From NCBI RefSeq assembly GCF_014280965.1, contig NZ_JACODZ010000004.1:186001-250000 (forward strand): a stretch of DNA of 64,000 nucleotides, in the 5' to 3' direction. The position numbers and the translations under genes are program-made. This DNA is from Echinicola salinicaeni. GTDB lineage: Bacteria > Bacteroidota > Bacteroidia > Cytophagales > Cyclobacteriaceae. The notes below the pieces were generated by a model. It had not been told where the DNA came from, searched no databases, and was given only the letters and a program-made list of their open reading frames with translations. Positions 28,863 to 38,892 of this stretch are shown here, in pieces; within the stretch, counting starts at the first letter, position 1; each line of letters begins with the position of its first letter.

Positions 28863-31163
28863 ATGATAAAAAATATTTTTATAGTTCTACTCTTTTCATT
28901 TTTCCTGTTATCATGTGGGGTTGGGAAATATATTCCAGAAGATGAACAGCTGTATACAGGGGCAACGCTTGAAGTAAAGTCTGAAGATAAAACAGTTTCT
29001 AAAAAAGTTTTAAAAAAAATACAGACAAGACTGGAGGAGTTAATTAGGCCTGAAGCAAATGGGAGATTTTTAGGCATGCGCATGGGATTGTGGGCATATT
29101 ATAAGGGAAGCAAAGAAAACCCTGGGTTTATTAATAGATTTCTGAAAAAGAAGATTGGAGAGGAACCGGTTTACTTCAGTATGGTGACCCCAAACAAGAC
29201 AGAAAATCTTTTACTTAACAGACTAGAGAATAATGGTTTTTTTTATTCCCAAGCGAATTCTAAAAGTACTGGAAAGGGAAAGTATCAGGGGATGCAATAT
29301 GAAGTAGAGGTGACAAGGCCTTATTTGATGGGAAAACTGGAGTTGTTGGGTGATTCACTAGGGATTCACAAGGAAATATCGGATGTTTTAAAAGAAACAA
29401 CTTTAACCAAAGGAAGTAGATTTGAGTTGGAAGCTTTTAAGGAGGAGCGCAACAGGATAAATGATGAACTAAGGCAAAGGGGGTATTATAATTTTAACTC
29501 GGATTTTTTGATTTTTGAGGCAGACACCAACAATTATGAGGATAGAAGGTATGATCTTTTTATGCGGTTGAAAATGGACGTTCCAGAAAGGTCCATTGTT
29601 CCTTATAAAGTTGATCAGATTAGAGTATATCCCAATTATTCCATAGAAGAAGATTCGAAAAATCAGGACACCACCAATCTGGAAGGAATAGATTATATTC
29701 AAGATGAATTGGTGTTCAAACCTGAATTATTGGAAAAGTATATTTTGATCAAAGAGTCTGAGAGGTACAATGCTGATTTTTCGAGGCTTACCACCAACAG
29801 ATTGTCTTCCATTGGTAACTATAGGTATGTAAATTTACGGTATTCTGAAAAGGACTCAGTTTCGGCTAAAGTGGAGGAAAGGAGTCTTGATGCAGATATT
29901 TATTTGTCTCCATTGAAAAAACGATCCATCAGGGCCGAACTTCAGGGTTTGTCGAAGTCCAATAACTTCATAGGTCCAGCAATTGAGATAACCTTTAGAA
30001 ATCGGAATATGTTCTATGGGGGAGAGACTTTTAATATTTCAGGTAATTTTGGATATGAAATTCAGATAGCGGGAGGAGATAGGACTGGTTTGAGTACCTA
30101 TGATATCGGACTAAATACAGAAATGATTTTTCCCAGAGTCCTTTTCCCTAAATTAATAGAAGATAGGTTTGTCTATTCAGTGCCCAAAACTAAAGTGAGC
30201 CTGGGAGGGGAGTCGCTTAATCGGATAGGATTATATAGGTTGAATTCAGCTTCTACAAGTTATGGGCTTTACTGGAATTCCAGTCGATATGTTTACCACG
30301 AAATAACACCTGTTAGTTTAAGTATTGTAAATCTTTCTGACACTTCTCCTGAATTTGAAGAAATCTTGGATAAAAATCCTTTTTTGAGGAGAAGTTTTGA
30401 GCAGCAGTTTATTCCAGGATTAATTTATAGTTTCAATTACAGTCAGTTAGGGGATGATTTTAGACAAAGTCAGTTTTACGTCGGTACGCAGTTGGATATG
30501 GCTGGAAATATGATTGGGCTATTTGATGGTAAAAATACACAAGAATCCCCTGGTAAAATTCTGGGAATGGAATATGCCCAGTATGTCAGAGGGGATGTTG
30601 ACTTAAGGTATCATATAGAATTAGGAAAAGATCAAGTGCTTGCGGCAAGGTTGTTTGGTGGGCTGGGACTTCCCTATGGTAACTCTGTGTCATTGCCTTA
30701 TGTAAAGCAGTATTTTTCGGGTGGGCCAAACAGTGTGAGGGCTTTTAGAATCCGCTCATTAGGGCCGGGTACATATAAGCCTGATTCGGTAAACAATCAA
30801 TCTTATTTTGAGCAGACTGGAGATATAAGGATTGAAGGAAATATTGAGTATAGGTTTCCAATAGTTTCCTTTCTAAAGGGTGCACTTTTCATGGATGCAG
30901 GTAATGTATGGTTGATGAATGAAAATGAAGCTTTGCCTGGAGGGAAATTCAGTAATTCTTGGTTAAGGGAATTAGGTATTGGGACAGGAATTGGATTTAG
31001 AATTGATATTGACTTTTTTGTAATTCGTTTTGATTTTGCAAGCCCTATTCGAAAACCCTATAAAGCAGAAGGGGATAGGTGGGAATTCGAGTTTAAACCT
31101 TTTAAGAGGGATTGGAGAAGAGAAAATCTAATACTGAACTTTGCCATTGGTTACCCCTTTTAA
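28863..31163 (+). CDS. tamL: TamA/BamA-like outer-membrane barrel with lipid anchor (TamL type)
   Basis: Omp85-family protein of 766 residues that pairs with TamB. It has a lipoprotein signal with Cys18 in LLSCG, a feature of the Bacteroidota TamL branch. POTRA-like repeats run to about residue 340 and a 16-strand barrel follows, with a Omp85 loop (FSGGPNSVRAFRIRSLGPG) and a C-terminal Phe (FAIGYPF). A GTG at 28854 overlaps the tamB stop by one base and would add three residues; either start gives coupled translation. Confidence 0.92.
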   Translation: MIKNIFIVLLFSFFLLSCGVGKYIPEDEQLYTGATLEVKSEDKTVSKKVLKKIQTRLEELIRPEANGRFLGMRMGLWAYYKGSKENPGFINRFLKKKIGEEPVYFSMVTPNKTENLLLNRLENNGFFYSQANSKSTGKGKYQGMQYEVEVTRPYLMGKLELLGDSLGIHKEISDVLKETTLTKGSRFELEAFKEERNRINDELRQRGYYNFNSDFLIFEADTNNYEDRRYDLFMRLKMDVPERSIVPYKVDQIRVYPNYSIEEDSKNQDTTNLEGIDYIQDELVFKPELLEKYILIKESERYNADFSRLTTNRLSSIGNYRYVNLRYSEKDSVSAKVEERSLDADIYLSPLKKRSIRAELQGLSKSNNFIGPAIEITFRNRNMFYGGETFNISGNFGYEIQIAGGDRTGLSTYDIGLNTEMIFPRVLFPKLIEDRFVYSVPKTKVSLGGESLNRIGLYRLNSASTSYGLYWNSSRYVYHEITPVSLSIVNLSDTSPEFEEILDKNPFLRRSFEQQFIPGLIYSFNYSQLGDDFRQSQFYVGTQLDMAGNMIGLFDGKNTQESPGKILGMEYAQYVRGDVDLRYHIELGKDQVLAARLFGGLGLPYGNSVSLPYVKQYFSGGPNSVRAFRIRSLGPGTYKPDSVNNQSYFEQTGDIRIEGNIEYRFPIVSFLKGALFMDAGNVWLMNENEALPGGKFSNSWLRELGIGTGIGFRIDIDFFVIRFDFASPIRKPYKAEGDRWEFEFKPFKRDWRRENLILNFAIGYPF

Positions 31164-31248
31164 TTCAGTATGAAGCCTGATTGGATGAGAGAATGATTTT
31201 ATATCAATGGCTAATCTAAGTAGAAGCATATGGTCTACTGCAAAAAAA

Positions 31249-31273
31249 AGCCGGACAAGAGAATTGTCCGGCT
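31249..31273 (-). terminator. Terminator of mgsA-pfkA
   Basis: AGCCGGACAA / TTGTCCGGCT, a perfect 10-bp stem with 5-base loop, followed on the minus strand by eight T. It may also stop tamB-tamL transcription less efficiently, since TTTTTAT follows a few bases later on the plus strand. Confidence 0.88.
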
Positions 31274-31295
31274 AAGCTTTTTATAGGGATTTTTA

Positions 31296-32282
31296 TCAGG
31301 TAGATAGAATTTTCGCTACTCTGAAATCCTCGTCATCCACTTCTTTGTCATCTACAATAGCCCTCTTGATCGGAGTAAAGACTACTTTGTTGTTGATTAC
31401 TCCAGCCATGACATCACATTTCCCTTGAATAAGCCCTTCCACAGCTGCTACTCCTAGTTTACTTGCCAGTACACGATCGTAGGAAGTAGGAGATCCACCC
31501 CTTTGTAAGTGGCCTAGAATAGTTACTTTGATATCATAGTTTGGCAGGTGCTTCTTGACCTTTTTGGAGATTTCCAATGCCCCACCACTTTTTCCTCCTT
31601 CGGCAACAATGACCACATTGGCTTGTTTTTTTGCTTTGGCACGGGTTTCTAGTCTATCGATCAAAGCTTCTACAGGCATTTTCTTCTCAGGAATCAAAGT
31701 TGCAGCTGCAGCGCTGCCAATACCTGCATTGATCGCAATAAAGCCGGAATCTCTTCCCATTACTTCTACAAAGAACAATCTGTCATGTGAAGTTGCGGTA
31801 TCTCTGATCTTATCAATTGCCTCAATGGCAGTGTTACAAGCTGTATCAAAACCAATGGTATTATCTGTACCAGAAAGGTCATTGTCAATGGTTCCAGGCA
31901 AGCCAATAGCAGGAATGCCATATTCTTTGTAAAAAAGGTGCGCACCTGTAAGTGAACCATCTCCACCAATCACTACCAATGCATTAATGCCATGCTTTTG
32001 AAGGTTTTCATAGGCTTTTTTTCTACCCTCAGGAGTACGGAACTCAATACTTCTGGCAGATTTAAGGAAGGTTCCTCCCCTTTCGAGAATATAAGCGATA
32101 TCAGCACTGCTCAGCTGTTTGATATCGTTTTGGATCATACCCTCGTAACCCCTGTAAATTCCGAATACTTCTAAATTATAATAAAAAGCACTCCTTACGA
32201 CGGCCCTAATGGCTGCATTCATTCCGGGAGCATCCCCACCAGAAGTTAATACGCCTATTTTTGTGATTGCATTACTTTCCAT
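31296..32282 (-). CDS. pfkA: ATP-dependent 6-phosphofructokinase
   Basis: Phosphorylates fructose-6-phosphate to the bisphosphate, the committing step of glycolysis. About 328 residues of the bacterial PfkA type: GGDAPGMNA at residues 15-23 binds ATP, VIGGDGSLTG follows, the catalytic GTIDND block is present, and VEVMGRDSGFIA and GHLQRGGSPTSYDR are clear. The frame opens at a TTG, but ATG 32282 is preferred; its first codons overlap the end of mgsA by 11 bases, so the two are translationally coupled. The short acidic C-terminus (VDDEDFRVAKIL) is unremarkable. Confidence 0.96.
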   Translation of the reverse strand: MESNAITKIGVLTSGGDAPGMNAAIRAVVRSAFYYNLEVFGIYRGYEGMIQNDIKQLSSADIAYILERGGTFLKSARSIEFRTPEGRKKAYENLQKHGINALVVIGGDGSLTGAHLFYKEYGIPAIGLPGTIDNDLSGTDNTIGFDTACNTAIEAIDKIRDTATSHDRLFFVEVMGRDSGFIAINAGIGSAAAATLIPEKKMPVEALIDRLETRAKAKKQANVVIVAEGGKSGGALEISKKVKKHLPNYDIKVTILGHLQRGGSPTSYDRVLASKLGVAAVEGLIQGKCDVMAGVINNKVVFTPIKRAIVDDKEVDDEDFRVAKILST

Positions 32283-32658
32283 CTTCAATTTCGCTCGTTA
32301 ATTGTTTGAACATTAATTCTGCAGAGGCCAAGTTGGTAGCCAAAGGGATATTATGAACATCACAAATTCTCATTAACATTTGTACGTCTGGTTCATGTGG
32401 ATGCTTGTCCAATGGGTCTCTAAAAAATACCACCAGGTCTAGCTCTTTTTGAGCGGCCATGGCTGCTATTTGGGCATCACCACCATAAGGTCCGGACATT
32501 AGTTTTTTTACCTGGAAACCAGATCTTTCTATATGAGATCCAGTAGTGCCAGTGGCAAAAAGTTGGATATTCTTACCCAACAGCTTGTCCTTAAAACCAC
32601 TAAGGAAATGAACCATGTCAGCCTTTTTTCCATCGTGAGCGATTAAAGCAATTTCCAT
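32272..32658 (-). CDS. mgsA: Methylglyoxal synthase
   Basis: Converts dihydroxyacetone phosphate to methylglyoxal and phosphate, bypassing lower glycolysis when phosphate is short. 128 residues with the diagnostic blocks: ALIAHDGKK at the start, ATGTTG (35-40), GPYGGDAQIA with catalytic Asp61, and DPLDKHPHEPDV (81-92). Placement directly before and overlapping pfkA ties entry into glycolysis to its overflow shunt. A promoter is not certain; the best match on the minus strand is TTG-N21-TAACTTTA near 32690. Confidence 0.95.
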   Translation of the reverse strand: MEIALIAHDGKKADMVHFLSGFKDKLLGKNIQLFATGTTGSHIERSGFQVKKLMSGPYGGDAQIAAMAAQKELDLVVFFRDPLDKHPHEPDVQMLMRICDVHNIPLATNLASAELMFKQLTSEIEDGK

Positions 32659-32800
32659 TCTTTTTGGTTTAATAGGTTTAAGGCCTAAAGTTATGAAAAA
32701 TTAGATATTATGTTCAAGGTTTGTATGGCTATAATACCGAAATATATAATACAATTGTTTTAACTGTAAAAAAACTGAATTTATGGTCTTTAACAACCGC

Positions 32801-35326
32801 TCAAAAAGGGTCTACGTCAATTACGAACCGTACTGATTTAAATTCTTTTTTACTTTTTAGTTCTTCAATTACCAAATTCAGCTCATGTTTAAACACAGCT
32901 GGAGACTGGCCCGACTTATCTAGTTTGATCAATAAATCAAAAAGGTACTGGTTTTTGATCTTGCCTATCAGGGCCTTTTCAGGACCTAAGATTATTTTTT
33001 TGACCTTAACTTCTTTGAGAAGATTGCTCAAATGGTTGGCGGCCCGCTCGGCAATTTTAAATTCTTTATGTTTGGTGGTGATTTTGATGTTCTTGACCAG
33101 GGGAGGATAGAAAAACTGTTGCCTTTCCCCCATTTCATTTATGTAAAATTGTTGATATTCCCCTTTGATCACTTGCCTGAAAATTTCGTTGTCCGGTTTT
33201 CTGGTCTGAATGATCACATTTCCCTTTTTATTCCTTCTGCCTGCTCTTCCTGCTACTTGGGTGATTTGTTGAAAAGCCCTTTCGCCAGCCCTGAAATCGG
33301 GGAAATATAATATGCGGTCCGCATCGACTATGCCCACCACAGTGACATTATCAAAGTCCAGGCCTTTGGTGATCATTTGGGTGCCCACGAGAATGTCTAA
33401 ATTGCCCATTCCAAACTCTTCTAGGATTTTTTGATAGGCAAACTTACTTCTGGTGGTATCTAAATCCATTCTCCCTATTCTAGCTTCAGGGAACAGTAAT
33501 GACAAGCTTTCGGCAATACGCTCCGTTCCCACACCAACGGTCGTTAGTTCATGGCTTCCACAAGCGGGGCAGGATCTTGGTACTTTCTCCTTGAAACCAC
33601 AATAGTGACAACGCATCTCTTCACTGTATTGATGATAAGTTAAACTGACATCGCAATGTTCACATTCAGGGATCCAGCCACATTCTTCACAGGACATATA
33701 GGGAGCATAGCCTCTCCTGTTCTGGAATATCAACACCTGTTCTTGGTTGTTGAGGGCCTCTTGGATTTTCTCTCTCATGATCCTAGTGAAATCCAGTTTG
33801 AGTAGGTTTTTCTTTCTGTCCGAAAGTATATCAGCAATATGATATTCAGGAAGTTGGGCTTCGCCAAATCGCTTGGTTAGCTCTACATAGCCATATTTGT
33901 CCATCCTGGCATTATAGAATGATTCAAAAGAAGGCGTGGCGCTTCCCAAGAGGGTTTTTGCCTGGTGCAGCCATGAAAGCATAATCGCGGCATCCCTTGC
34001 TTGAAAACGCGGAGCAGGATCAAATTGCTTAAACGAAGGTTCGTGTTCTTCATCCACGATGACTAGACCCAGACTGTCAAAAGGTAGGAAAATAGAAGAC
34101 CTCACTCCAACTACAAAGGAGAATTTCCCGCTAAGTACTCCTTGCCACACTTCCACCCGTTCATTGTCAGAGAATTTGGAGTGAAAAATCCCCATTTTAC
34201 TCCCAAAAACTTTTTGCAGTCTGCTTACAATTTGGGTGGTAAGGGCTATTTCCGGTAATAATAACAATACTTGCGACCCACTCTCTAGCGCCTCCTGAAT
34301 GAGGTGGATATAGATCTCGGTTTTACCACTTCCTGTGATTCCATGTAGGAGAATGGAGTTTTTTTTGGCGAACTGTTCCTTTATGCTAGCTAAAGCAGTT
34401 TCCTGAAAGTCCGCAAGTTTTATTTCTTCTTCCGAACCATTTAATTGGTCAAACCTGCTGACTATAACCTTGAACTCTTCAAGGATGTCATTTTTTACTA
34501 ATGTTTTTATAGAACTTGCCGATAATCCTGCGTCAATGATTACCTTTTTTTCTAAACCTTGTTCGTTTAGCTCAGGGTTTTGGTGTACGGGTACTTTTTG
34601 GAGGTATTTTAAAAGTACCTCTTCTTGTTTAGGTTTTTTGCTGATTTGTTCAAATAAGCCTTCAAGAGCTTCTTTGGATTCCTTGTAGGTTTCAGTTAAT
34701 CTTATTCTTGTTTCTACTTTTGGACTATACTTTTCTCTAACCTGTTCAAATACCAATACAGCTTCTTTGGCTACCAGACTTTTGATGATGGCGTAGGAAG
34801 ATTTGATGCCTAATAGTTTTCCGCAATCTTCATAAGATAGTTCATCCTTTTCTGTGAGAACATCTATGATGATCTTTTCTCTATCATCAATTGGGAAATT
34901 ACAGTTATCAAGATCAAAAGATGGGTTGAGTTGGATTTTGCTCTCACTATTAAGTTTAAGTCCAGAAGGAAGTGCTGCATTCATGACTTCCCCTATATGG
35001 CAGCAATAATATTCCGCCATCCAAAACCAAAATTTGATTTGTAGTGGATTTACTACTGGATTTTCATCCAATAATTCCAAGATAGGCTTGGCATCATAGG
35101 CCTCTGGTGGTTTTTGATGCACCTTTCCTATAATTCCCGTTAATACCTTTTTTTTGCCAAACTGTACAATCACCCGATAACCAATCCCAATATTGTCCTC
35201 CAGGTTTCGAGGGATTCGATAAGTGAACATCTTTGGGATTGGCACAGGAAGTATTATGTCCGCAAATATTGCGGCTGCCTGCTTATTACTGTCAGTTTCA
35301 AAAGTTTCTCCAAATAGGTTTTCCAA
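32801..35326 (-). CDS. priA: Primosomal protein N' (replication restart helicase PriA)
   Basis: Recognises stalled forks and reloads the replicative helicase. 841 residues: an N-terminal fork-binding domain beginning FADIILPVPIPKMFTYRIP, Walker A LLHGITGSGKTE in the middle, DEEH box, eight zinc-binding cysteines (CEECGWIPECEHC and CHYCGF … CPACG) and the C-terminal helicase half. Family comparison needs residues before Phe21, and the only start there is a TTG six bases after the yyaL stop, so translation probably begins at TTG and is coupled. Last gene of the group GSCFA - yyaL - priA. Confidence 0.95.
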   Translation of the reverse strand: MENLFGETFETDSNKQAAAIFADIILPVPIPKMFTYRIPRNLEDNIGIGYRVIVQFGKKKVLTGIIGKVHQKPPEAYDAKPILELLDENPVVNPLQIKFWFWMAEYYCCHIGEVMNAALPSGLKLNSESKIQLNPSFDLDNCNFPIDDREKIIIDVLTEKDELSYEDCGKLLGIKSSYAIIKSLVAKEAVLVFEQVREKYSPKVETRIRLTETYKESKEALEGLFEQISKKPKQEEVLLKYLQKVPVHQNPELNEQGLEKKVIIDAGLSASSIKTLVKNDILEEFKVIVSRFDQLNGSEEEIKLADFQETALASIKEQFAKKNSILLHGITGSGKTEIYIHLIQEALESGSQVLLLLPEIALTTQIVSRLQKVFGSKMGIFHSKFSDNERVEVWQGVLSGKFSFVVGVRSSIFLPFDSLGLVIVDEEHEPSFKQFDPAPRFQARDAAIMLSWLHQAKTLLGSATPSFESFYNARMDKYGYVELTKRFGEAQLPEYHIADILSDRKKNLLKLDFTRIMREKIQEALNNQEQVLIFQNRRGYAPYMSCEECGWIPECEHCDVSLTYHQYSEEMRCHYCGFKEKVPRSCPACGSHELTTVGVGTERIAESLSLLFPEARIGRMDLDTTRSKFAYQKILEEFGMGNLDILVGTQMITKGLDFDNVTVVGIVDADRILYFPDFRAGERAFQQITQVAGRAGRRNKKGNVIIQTRKPDNEIFRQVIKGEYQQFYINEMGERQQFFYPPLVKNIKITTKHKEFKIAERAANHLSNLLKEVKVKKIILGPEKALIGKIKNQYLFDLLIKLDKSGQSPAVFKHELNLVIEELKSKKEFKSVRFVIDVDPF

Positions 35327-35332
35327 GTATGC

Positions 35333-37369
35333 TTAAGCTAGGTTCGGAAATTGTTTTATGGCGGCTTTGACATCACCAACGGGTTGTTGGCAAGCCTTGT
35401 CAAAACAAACGTAAATTAAAGCATTTCCGCTTGAATCTGCCACCTTATGATGTAAAAGGGGAAGCGCAACATCCGAAGTTTCACTAGCGGCCAGTACCTT
35501 AGGGCCTGTGTAAATTTGATGAAGGGACAGGGCTAATTCCTTAGCACCCTTTCCAATGATAGCAATCTCCGGTGTGGTGGCTTTTTTGGATAAGTAAACG
35601 CTGGCCCATTGGGTTAGAAAACCTGGCTCTTTTACCAATATGGATCTGATCAGTCCCAAAAGTTTATCGGAAAGATGACTATAATAGTCCTCATAGAAGT
35701 AAAGGCCTAAGTGATGGAGGTTCTCAGCCATGATAGCATTGGAGGATGGGATGACATTGTCAAAGATTTCTTTCTTATTGGCGATCAATTCCTCGGCATC
35801 TGGGTTGTTAAAATAAAATAGATTGTCTTCTTGGTCATAGAAATGGCGCAAGCAAAAATCTGTAAGTTCTTTGGCTTTGTTTAGCCATTTTTCGTCAAAA
35901 GTCAGTTGGTATAATTTGATGAAAGCTTGTATGGTCGCAGCATAATCTTCTAGGAATGCGGGGGTATAAGCTTGGCCGTTTTTGTAGGATCGATAAAGCT
36001 GATTTCCCTCAATCATTCTTTTTAATAAAAACTCACCATTTTTTAGGGCCAGTTCCTTTGCAAGGGCGTTTTCTGTTGCCCAATAGGCTTGTGCCAACCC
36101 TGAGATGCAGAGTCCATTCCAGCCAGAGAGGATTTTGTCATCCAGGCCTGGCTTGATTCTTTTGGACCTGTTTTGATAAAGCTTTTCCTTTGTGCTTTTT
36201 ATATTATCTTTTAATTCCTGATCAGAAATGCCAAGTTTAGCAGCTAAATCCTCATAAGATGAGGTTTGGAAAAGAATATTGACACCATTTTCCCAGTTGC
36301 CATTTTCTGAAATATTATATAACTCATAAAACCATGCATCCTCCACTCCAAGAAGGCTTTTAAGTTCTTCGAAGGTCCACGTATAGAATTTGCCCTCTTC
36401 TCCTTCACTATCTGCATCCAAAGCCGCATAAAAACCGCCTTCTTTCTGTAGCATTTCTTTGTTTATCCAGGCAATGGTTTCATTTACTTTTTCCTTGAAG
36501 AAGTCCTCGCCACAGATTTGGTAGGCCTTTGCAAATAATGATAAGAGCTGACCATTGTCATAGAGCATTTTTTCAAAATGGGGAGCAAACCACTCGCTGT
36601 CCACAGAATATCTGGCAAACCCACCTCCTAGGTGGTCATAGATGCCTCCCATACCCATTTTCCTAAGAGTGAAAAGGACTTTGTTTTTGACTTCCTGATC
36701 CTGTTTGAGATGGGCATAATCAAGTAAAAAGTTCCAGATTGAAGGCATAGGGAATTTTGGAGACCTGTTCATCCCACCCCATTTGTCATCCATTTGTCCA
36801 GTGAGTTTTTGGGAAATATGCTGAAGCTCTTCCTCTGAAAGTTCGTTTTCATTGGCGGACAACCCGTATTTTTCTCTTTCTTTTAACTTAATGCTTTTCC
36901 CGAAGCCCTCAGCACTTTTGGCCAGGTCATCATAATGTTTTTCATAGGCATCGGCAATATTTTGAAGTAGCCCTTTCCAATTGGCATTGGGAAAATAAGT
37001 TCCCCCATAAAAGGGTTTTTGATTGGGCATCAAGAATACATTGAGTGGCCAACCTCCCTGCAATCCCATGGCTTGAATGGCATCCATGTAAATATTGTCC
37101 AGATCAGGGCGTTCCTCCCTGTCAATTTTTATGGAGACAAAATGCTCATTCATGATGGCCGCTGTGGCTTCATCTTCAAAACTTTCATGCTCCATCACAT
37201 GGCACCAGTGGCAGGCAGAGTAACCAATGGATACTAAGATAGGTTTGTTTTCCCTTTTTGCTTTTTCCAATGCCTCAGGTCCCCAAGGGTGCCAGTTTAC
37301 TGGATTGTAGGCATGTTGTAAAAGATAGGGACTCTGGCTTTTTATGAGTTGATTGGCCTTTTTGCTCAT
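35333..37369 (-). CDS. Thioredoxin-domain / glycoside-hydrolase-like fusion protein (YyaL, DUF255)
   Basis: 678 residues of the YyaL/SPATA20 family. The N-terminal DUF255 domain has a thioredoxin fold with Cys53-His-Trp-Cys56 in [14 protein letters not shown], and the rest resembles an alpha/alpha barrel of N-acylglucosamine-epimerase type. Function is unproven in bacteria. There is no signal peptide, so it should be cytoplasmic. It begins 15 bases after the GSCFA gene and ends 6 bases before priA, which suggests a single transcript. Confidence 0.9.
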   Translation of the reverse strand: MSKKANQLIKSQSPYLLQHAYNPVNWHPWGPEALEKAKRENKPILVSIGYSACHWCHVMEHESFEDEATAAIMNEHFVSIKIDREERPDLDNIYMDAIQAMGLQGGWPLNVFLMPNQKPFYGGTYFPNANWKGLLQNIADAYEKHYDDLAKSAEGFGKSIKLKEREKYGLSANENELSEEELQHISQKLTGQMDDKWGGMNRSPKFPMPSIWNFLLDYAHLKQDQEVKNKVLFTLRKMGMGGIYDHLGGGFARYSVDSEWFAPHFEKMLYDNGQLLSLFAKAYQICGEDFFKEKVNETIAWINKEMLQKEGGFYAALDADSEGEEGKFYTWTFEELKSLLGVEDAWFYELYNISENGNWENGVNILFQTSSYEDLAAKLGISDQELKDNIKSTKEKLYQNRSKRIKPGLDDKILSGWNGLCISGLAQAYWATENALAKELALKNGEFLLKRMIEGNQLYRSYKNGQAYTPAFLEDYAATIQAFIKLYQLTFDEKWLNKAKELTDFCLRHFYDQEDNLFYFNNPDAEELIANKKEIFDNVIPSSNAIMAENLHHLGLYFYEDYYSHLSDKLLGLIRSILVKEPGFLTQWASVYLSKKATTPEIAIIGKGAKELALSLHQIYTGPKVLAASETSDVALPLLHHKVADSSGNALIYVCFDKACQQPVGDVKAAIKQFPNLA

Positions 37370-37384
37370 GGGATTGGGACTTGA

Positions 37385-38365
37385 TTATTTGGTTTGAATT
37401 AGGTCTTTGACTTGATTGATTTCATTTGAAAAATCAAATTCAGGTGTCAATTGTTCCATTTTCAATAAGAGATTTGACAAAAACTTTTGATGGGCCTCTC
37501 CATTGGGATTGAAAGCCTTGTGGGAGAGAGCTTTTAGTATATTTTCAATATAGAGGATCTTTTTTTTTGTGTCTTCTGTGAAAAAAGCTTGAGAAAACTT
37601 CTCCCAGATATAGTCCTCTGCTTGAGCCGTGGGATGAATCATGTCCTCTTTGTAAAATCTATAGTCCCGAAGCTCGTCCATCATGATTTCATAGCTTGGG
37701 AAGTAACTGGCCTGTTCATATCGCGAGCTGATTTCATGACAGAGCAGCCTTAATAATGACTTGCTGAGTTGATTTTCTGCTATGCCATCTTTGATATGGC
37801 GAACTGGGCTTACGGTTAGGATGATTTGAATATTAGGGTTGATTTTGATTAAGTTTTTTTGGAAATGATCAAAGGAATGCAGGATCTCGCTTAGCGATAG
37901 GAGTCTTTTTTCAAACAGTTGACTGCTTTGTTTATGACAATTGGCTACAGTTGTATTCGATTTAATGTATTCGTAGACATGGGCTGTACCAAAGGTGATG
38001 ATTAAAGTAGCGGATTCTTTTAAGCTTTTGGCTGTTCTTTCAGTGCATGCCTCGATTTTTTCCATTAAGTCACTAGGTGAATTTCCGAAAATATCAGAAT
38101 GAAAATCATAATGGAGATATCTCCCTTGATGTTGGATGATATGATCTTCTGGAAAAGCATCTCCATTCAATGTGTGTTGTAGAAGTTTAATTATGGATAG
38201 TGGGTTGAAAATTGTTCCAAATGGATTGTTTAAAGTGTTGAACTTTCTTTCCAATAGTTTTCGTCCAATCACCGTTGAAAAACAGGAGCCGATAGTCAGA
38301 ATTTCCTGATCATAGTTGAGTTGGGTTTCAAGTTGGGGAATTTGAATTTTGGTTTGAAGTAACAT
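37385..38365 (-). CDS. GSCFA-domain protein
   Basis: 326 residues with the family-defining motif GSCFS at residues 26-30, then NPFGTIFNPLSI, a TFGTAHVYEY block and TVSPVRH. The fold is SGNH-hydrolase-like, so esterase or acyltransferase activity on an unknown substrate is likely. GSCFA proteins are common in Bacteroidota and Alphaproteobacteria, often near polysaccharide genes. Here it is the first gene of a three-gene run with yyaL and priA. No signal peptide is visible. Confidence 0.88.
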   Translation of the reverse strand: MLLQTKIQIPQLETQLNYDQEILTIGSCFSTVIGRKLLERKFNTLNNPFGTIFNPLSIIKLLQHTLNGDAFPEDHIIQHQGRYLHYDFHSDIFGNSPSDLMEKIEACTERTAKSLKESATLIITFGTAHVYEYIKSNTTVANCHKQSSQLFEKRLLSLSEILHSFDHFQKNLIKINPNIQIILTVSPVRHIKDGIAENQLSKSLLRLLCHEISSRYEQASYFPSYEIMMDELRDYRFYKEDMIHPTAQAEDYIWEKFSQAFFTEDTKKKILYIENILKALSHKAFNPNGEAHQKFLSNLLLKMEQLTPEFDFSNEINQVKDLIQTK

Positions 38366-38487
38366 GAGGCTAAATTAAATAAATTGATTTAATGTTCAGT
38401 TTTAACCTGGAAATTGCTGTTAAAATTAATGATTCGTTAAGGGAAAGTGTATTATGATATTTCTTTGTTAAAAAATAGTGTAACTTA

Positions 38488-38518
38488 TTGAATGTTTGTG
38501 CGGTATAGTCTATTTTTA
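38488..38518 (+). promoter_or_regulatory. Promoter of the 82-residue protein gene
   Basis: TTG (38488-38490), 20 bases, TATTTTTA (one mismatch to TAnnTTTG). The predicted start of transcription near 38525 leaves a 38-base leader. Confidence 0.5.
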
Positions 38519-38562
38519 ATACCATTCACATAATAAGAAGCTAACAAAAAACCATCAGTATC

Positions 38563-38811
38563 ATGAAAACAGTCACTTTAGAGAAAACAGTTGAGGCAAC
38601 AGTTGAAAAGCTACAGAAATTAAAAGTTGAAAATCAGCTGGTAGCAGAATTGGAATGGTGCCTAGGAAGTTATCGTTATGATAGTAATCCTATTGGCTTG
38701 ATAGAAAAGAGTGGAGTCGCACTTTCTACCTTAAAAGCAGTTAAAGAGAAGAACAGTAGGGCTGTGTCCAAGAAGTTGTTGGATGACCTAGAAAAAGTAG
38801 CAACAGCCTAA
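38563..38811 (+). CDS. Small helical protein, unknown function
   Basis: 82 residues, mostly Lys/Glu/Leu/Val with strong helix propensity. A conserved-looking centre reads LEWCLGSYRYDSNPIGL, and a second half (SGVALSTLKAVKEKNSRAVSKKLLDDLEK) could be a small helix-turn-helix-like or regulatory helical bundle. No membrane segment. The gene is monocistronic with its own promoter and terminator. I do not recognise a named family. Confidence 0.7.
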   Translation: MKTVTLEKTVEATVEKLQKLKVENQLVAELEWCLGSYRYDSNPIGLIEKSGVALSTLKAVKEKNSRAVSKKLLDDLEKVATA

Positions 38812-38833
38812 TTTTTTGAGGGAAGAAAAGTAA

Positions 38834-38863
38834 AAAGGCTATCTGCCTCAGCGGATAGCCTTT
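38834..38863. terminator. Bidirectional terminator
   Basis: AAAGGCTATC / GATAGCCTTT, a 10-bp perfect stem with a 10-base loop, T-rich on both sides, between the 82-residue gene and rplI. Confidence 0.82.
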
Positions 38864-38892
38864 ATTTATAATTTGATTTGAGTGTACTGCGA

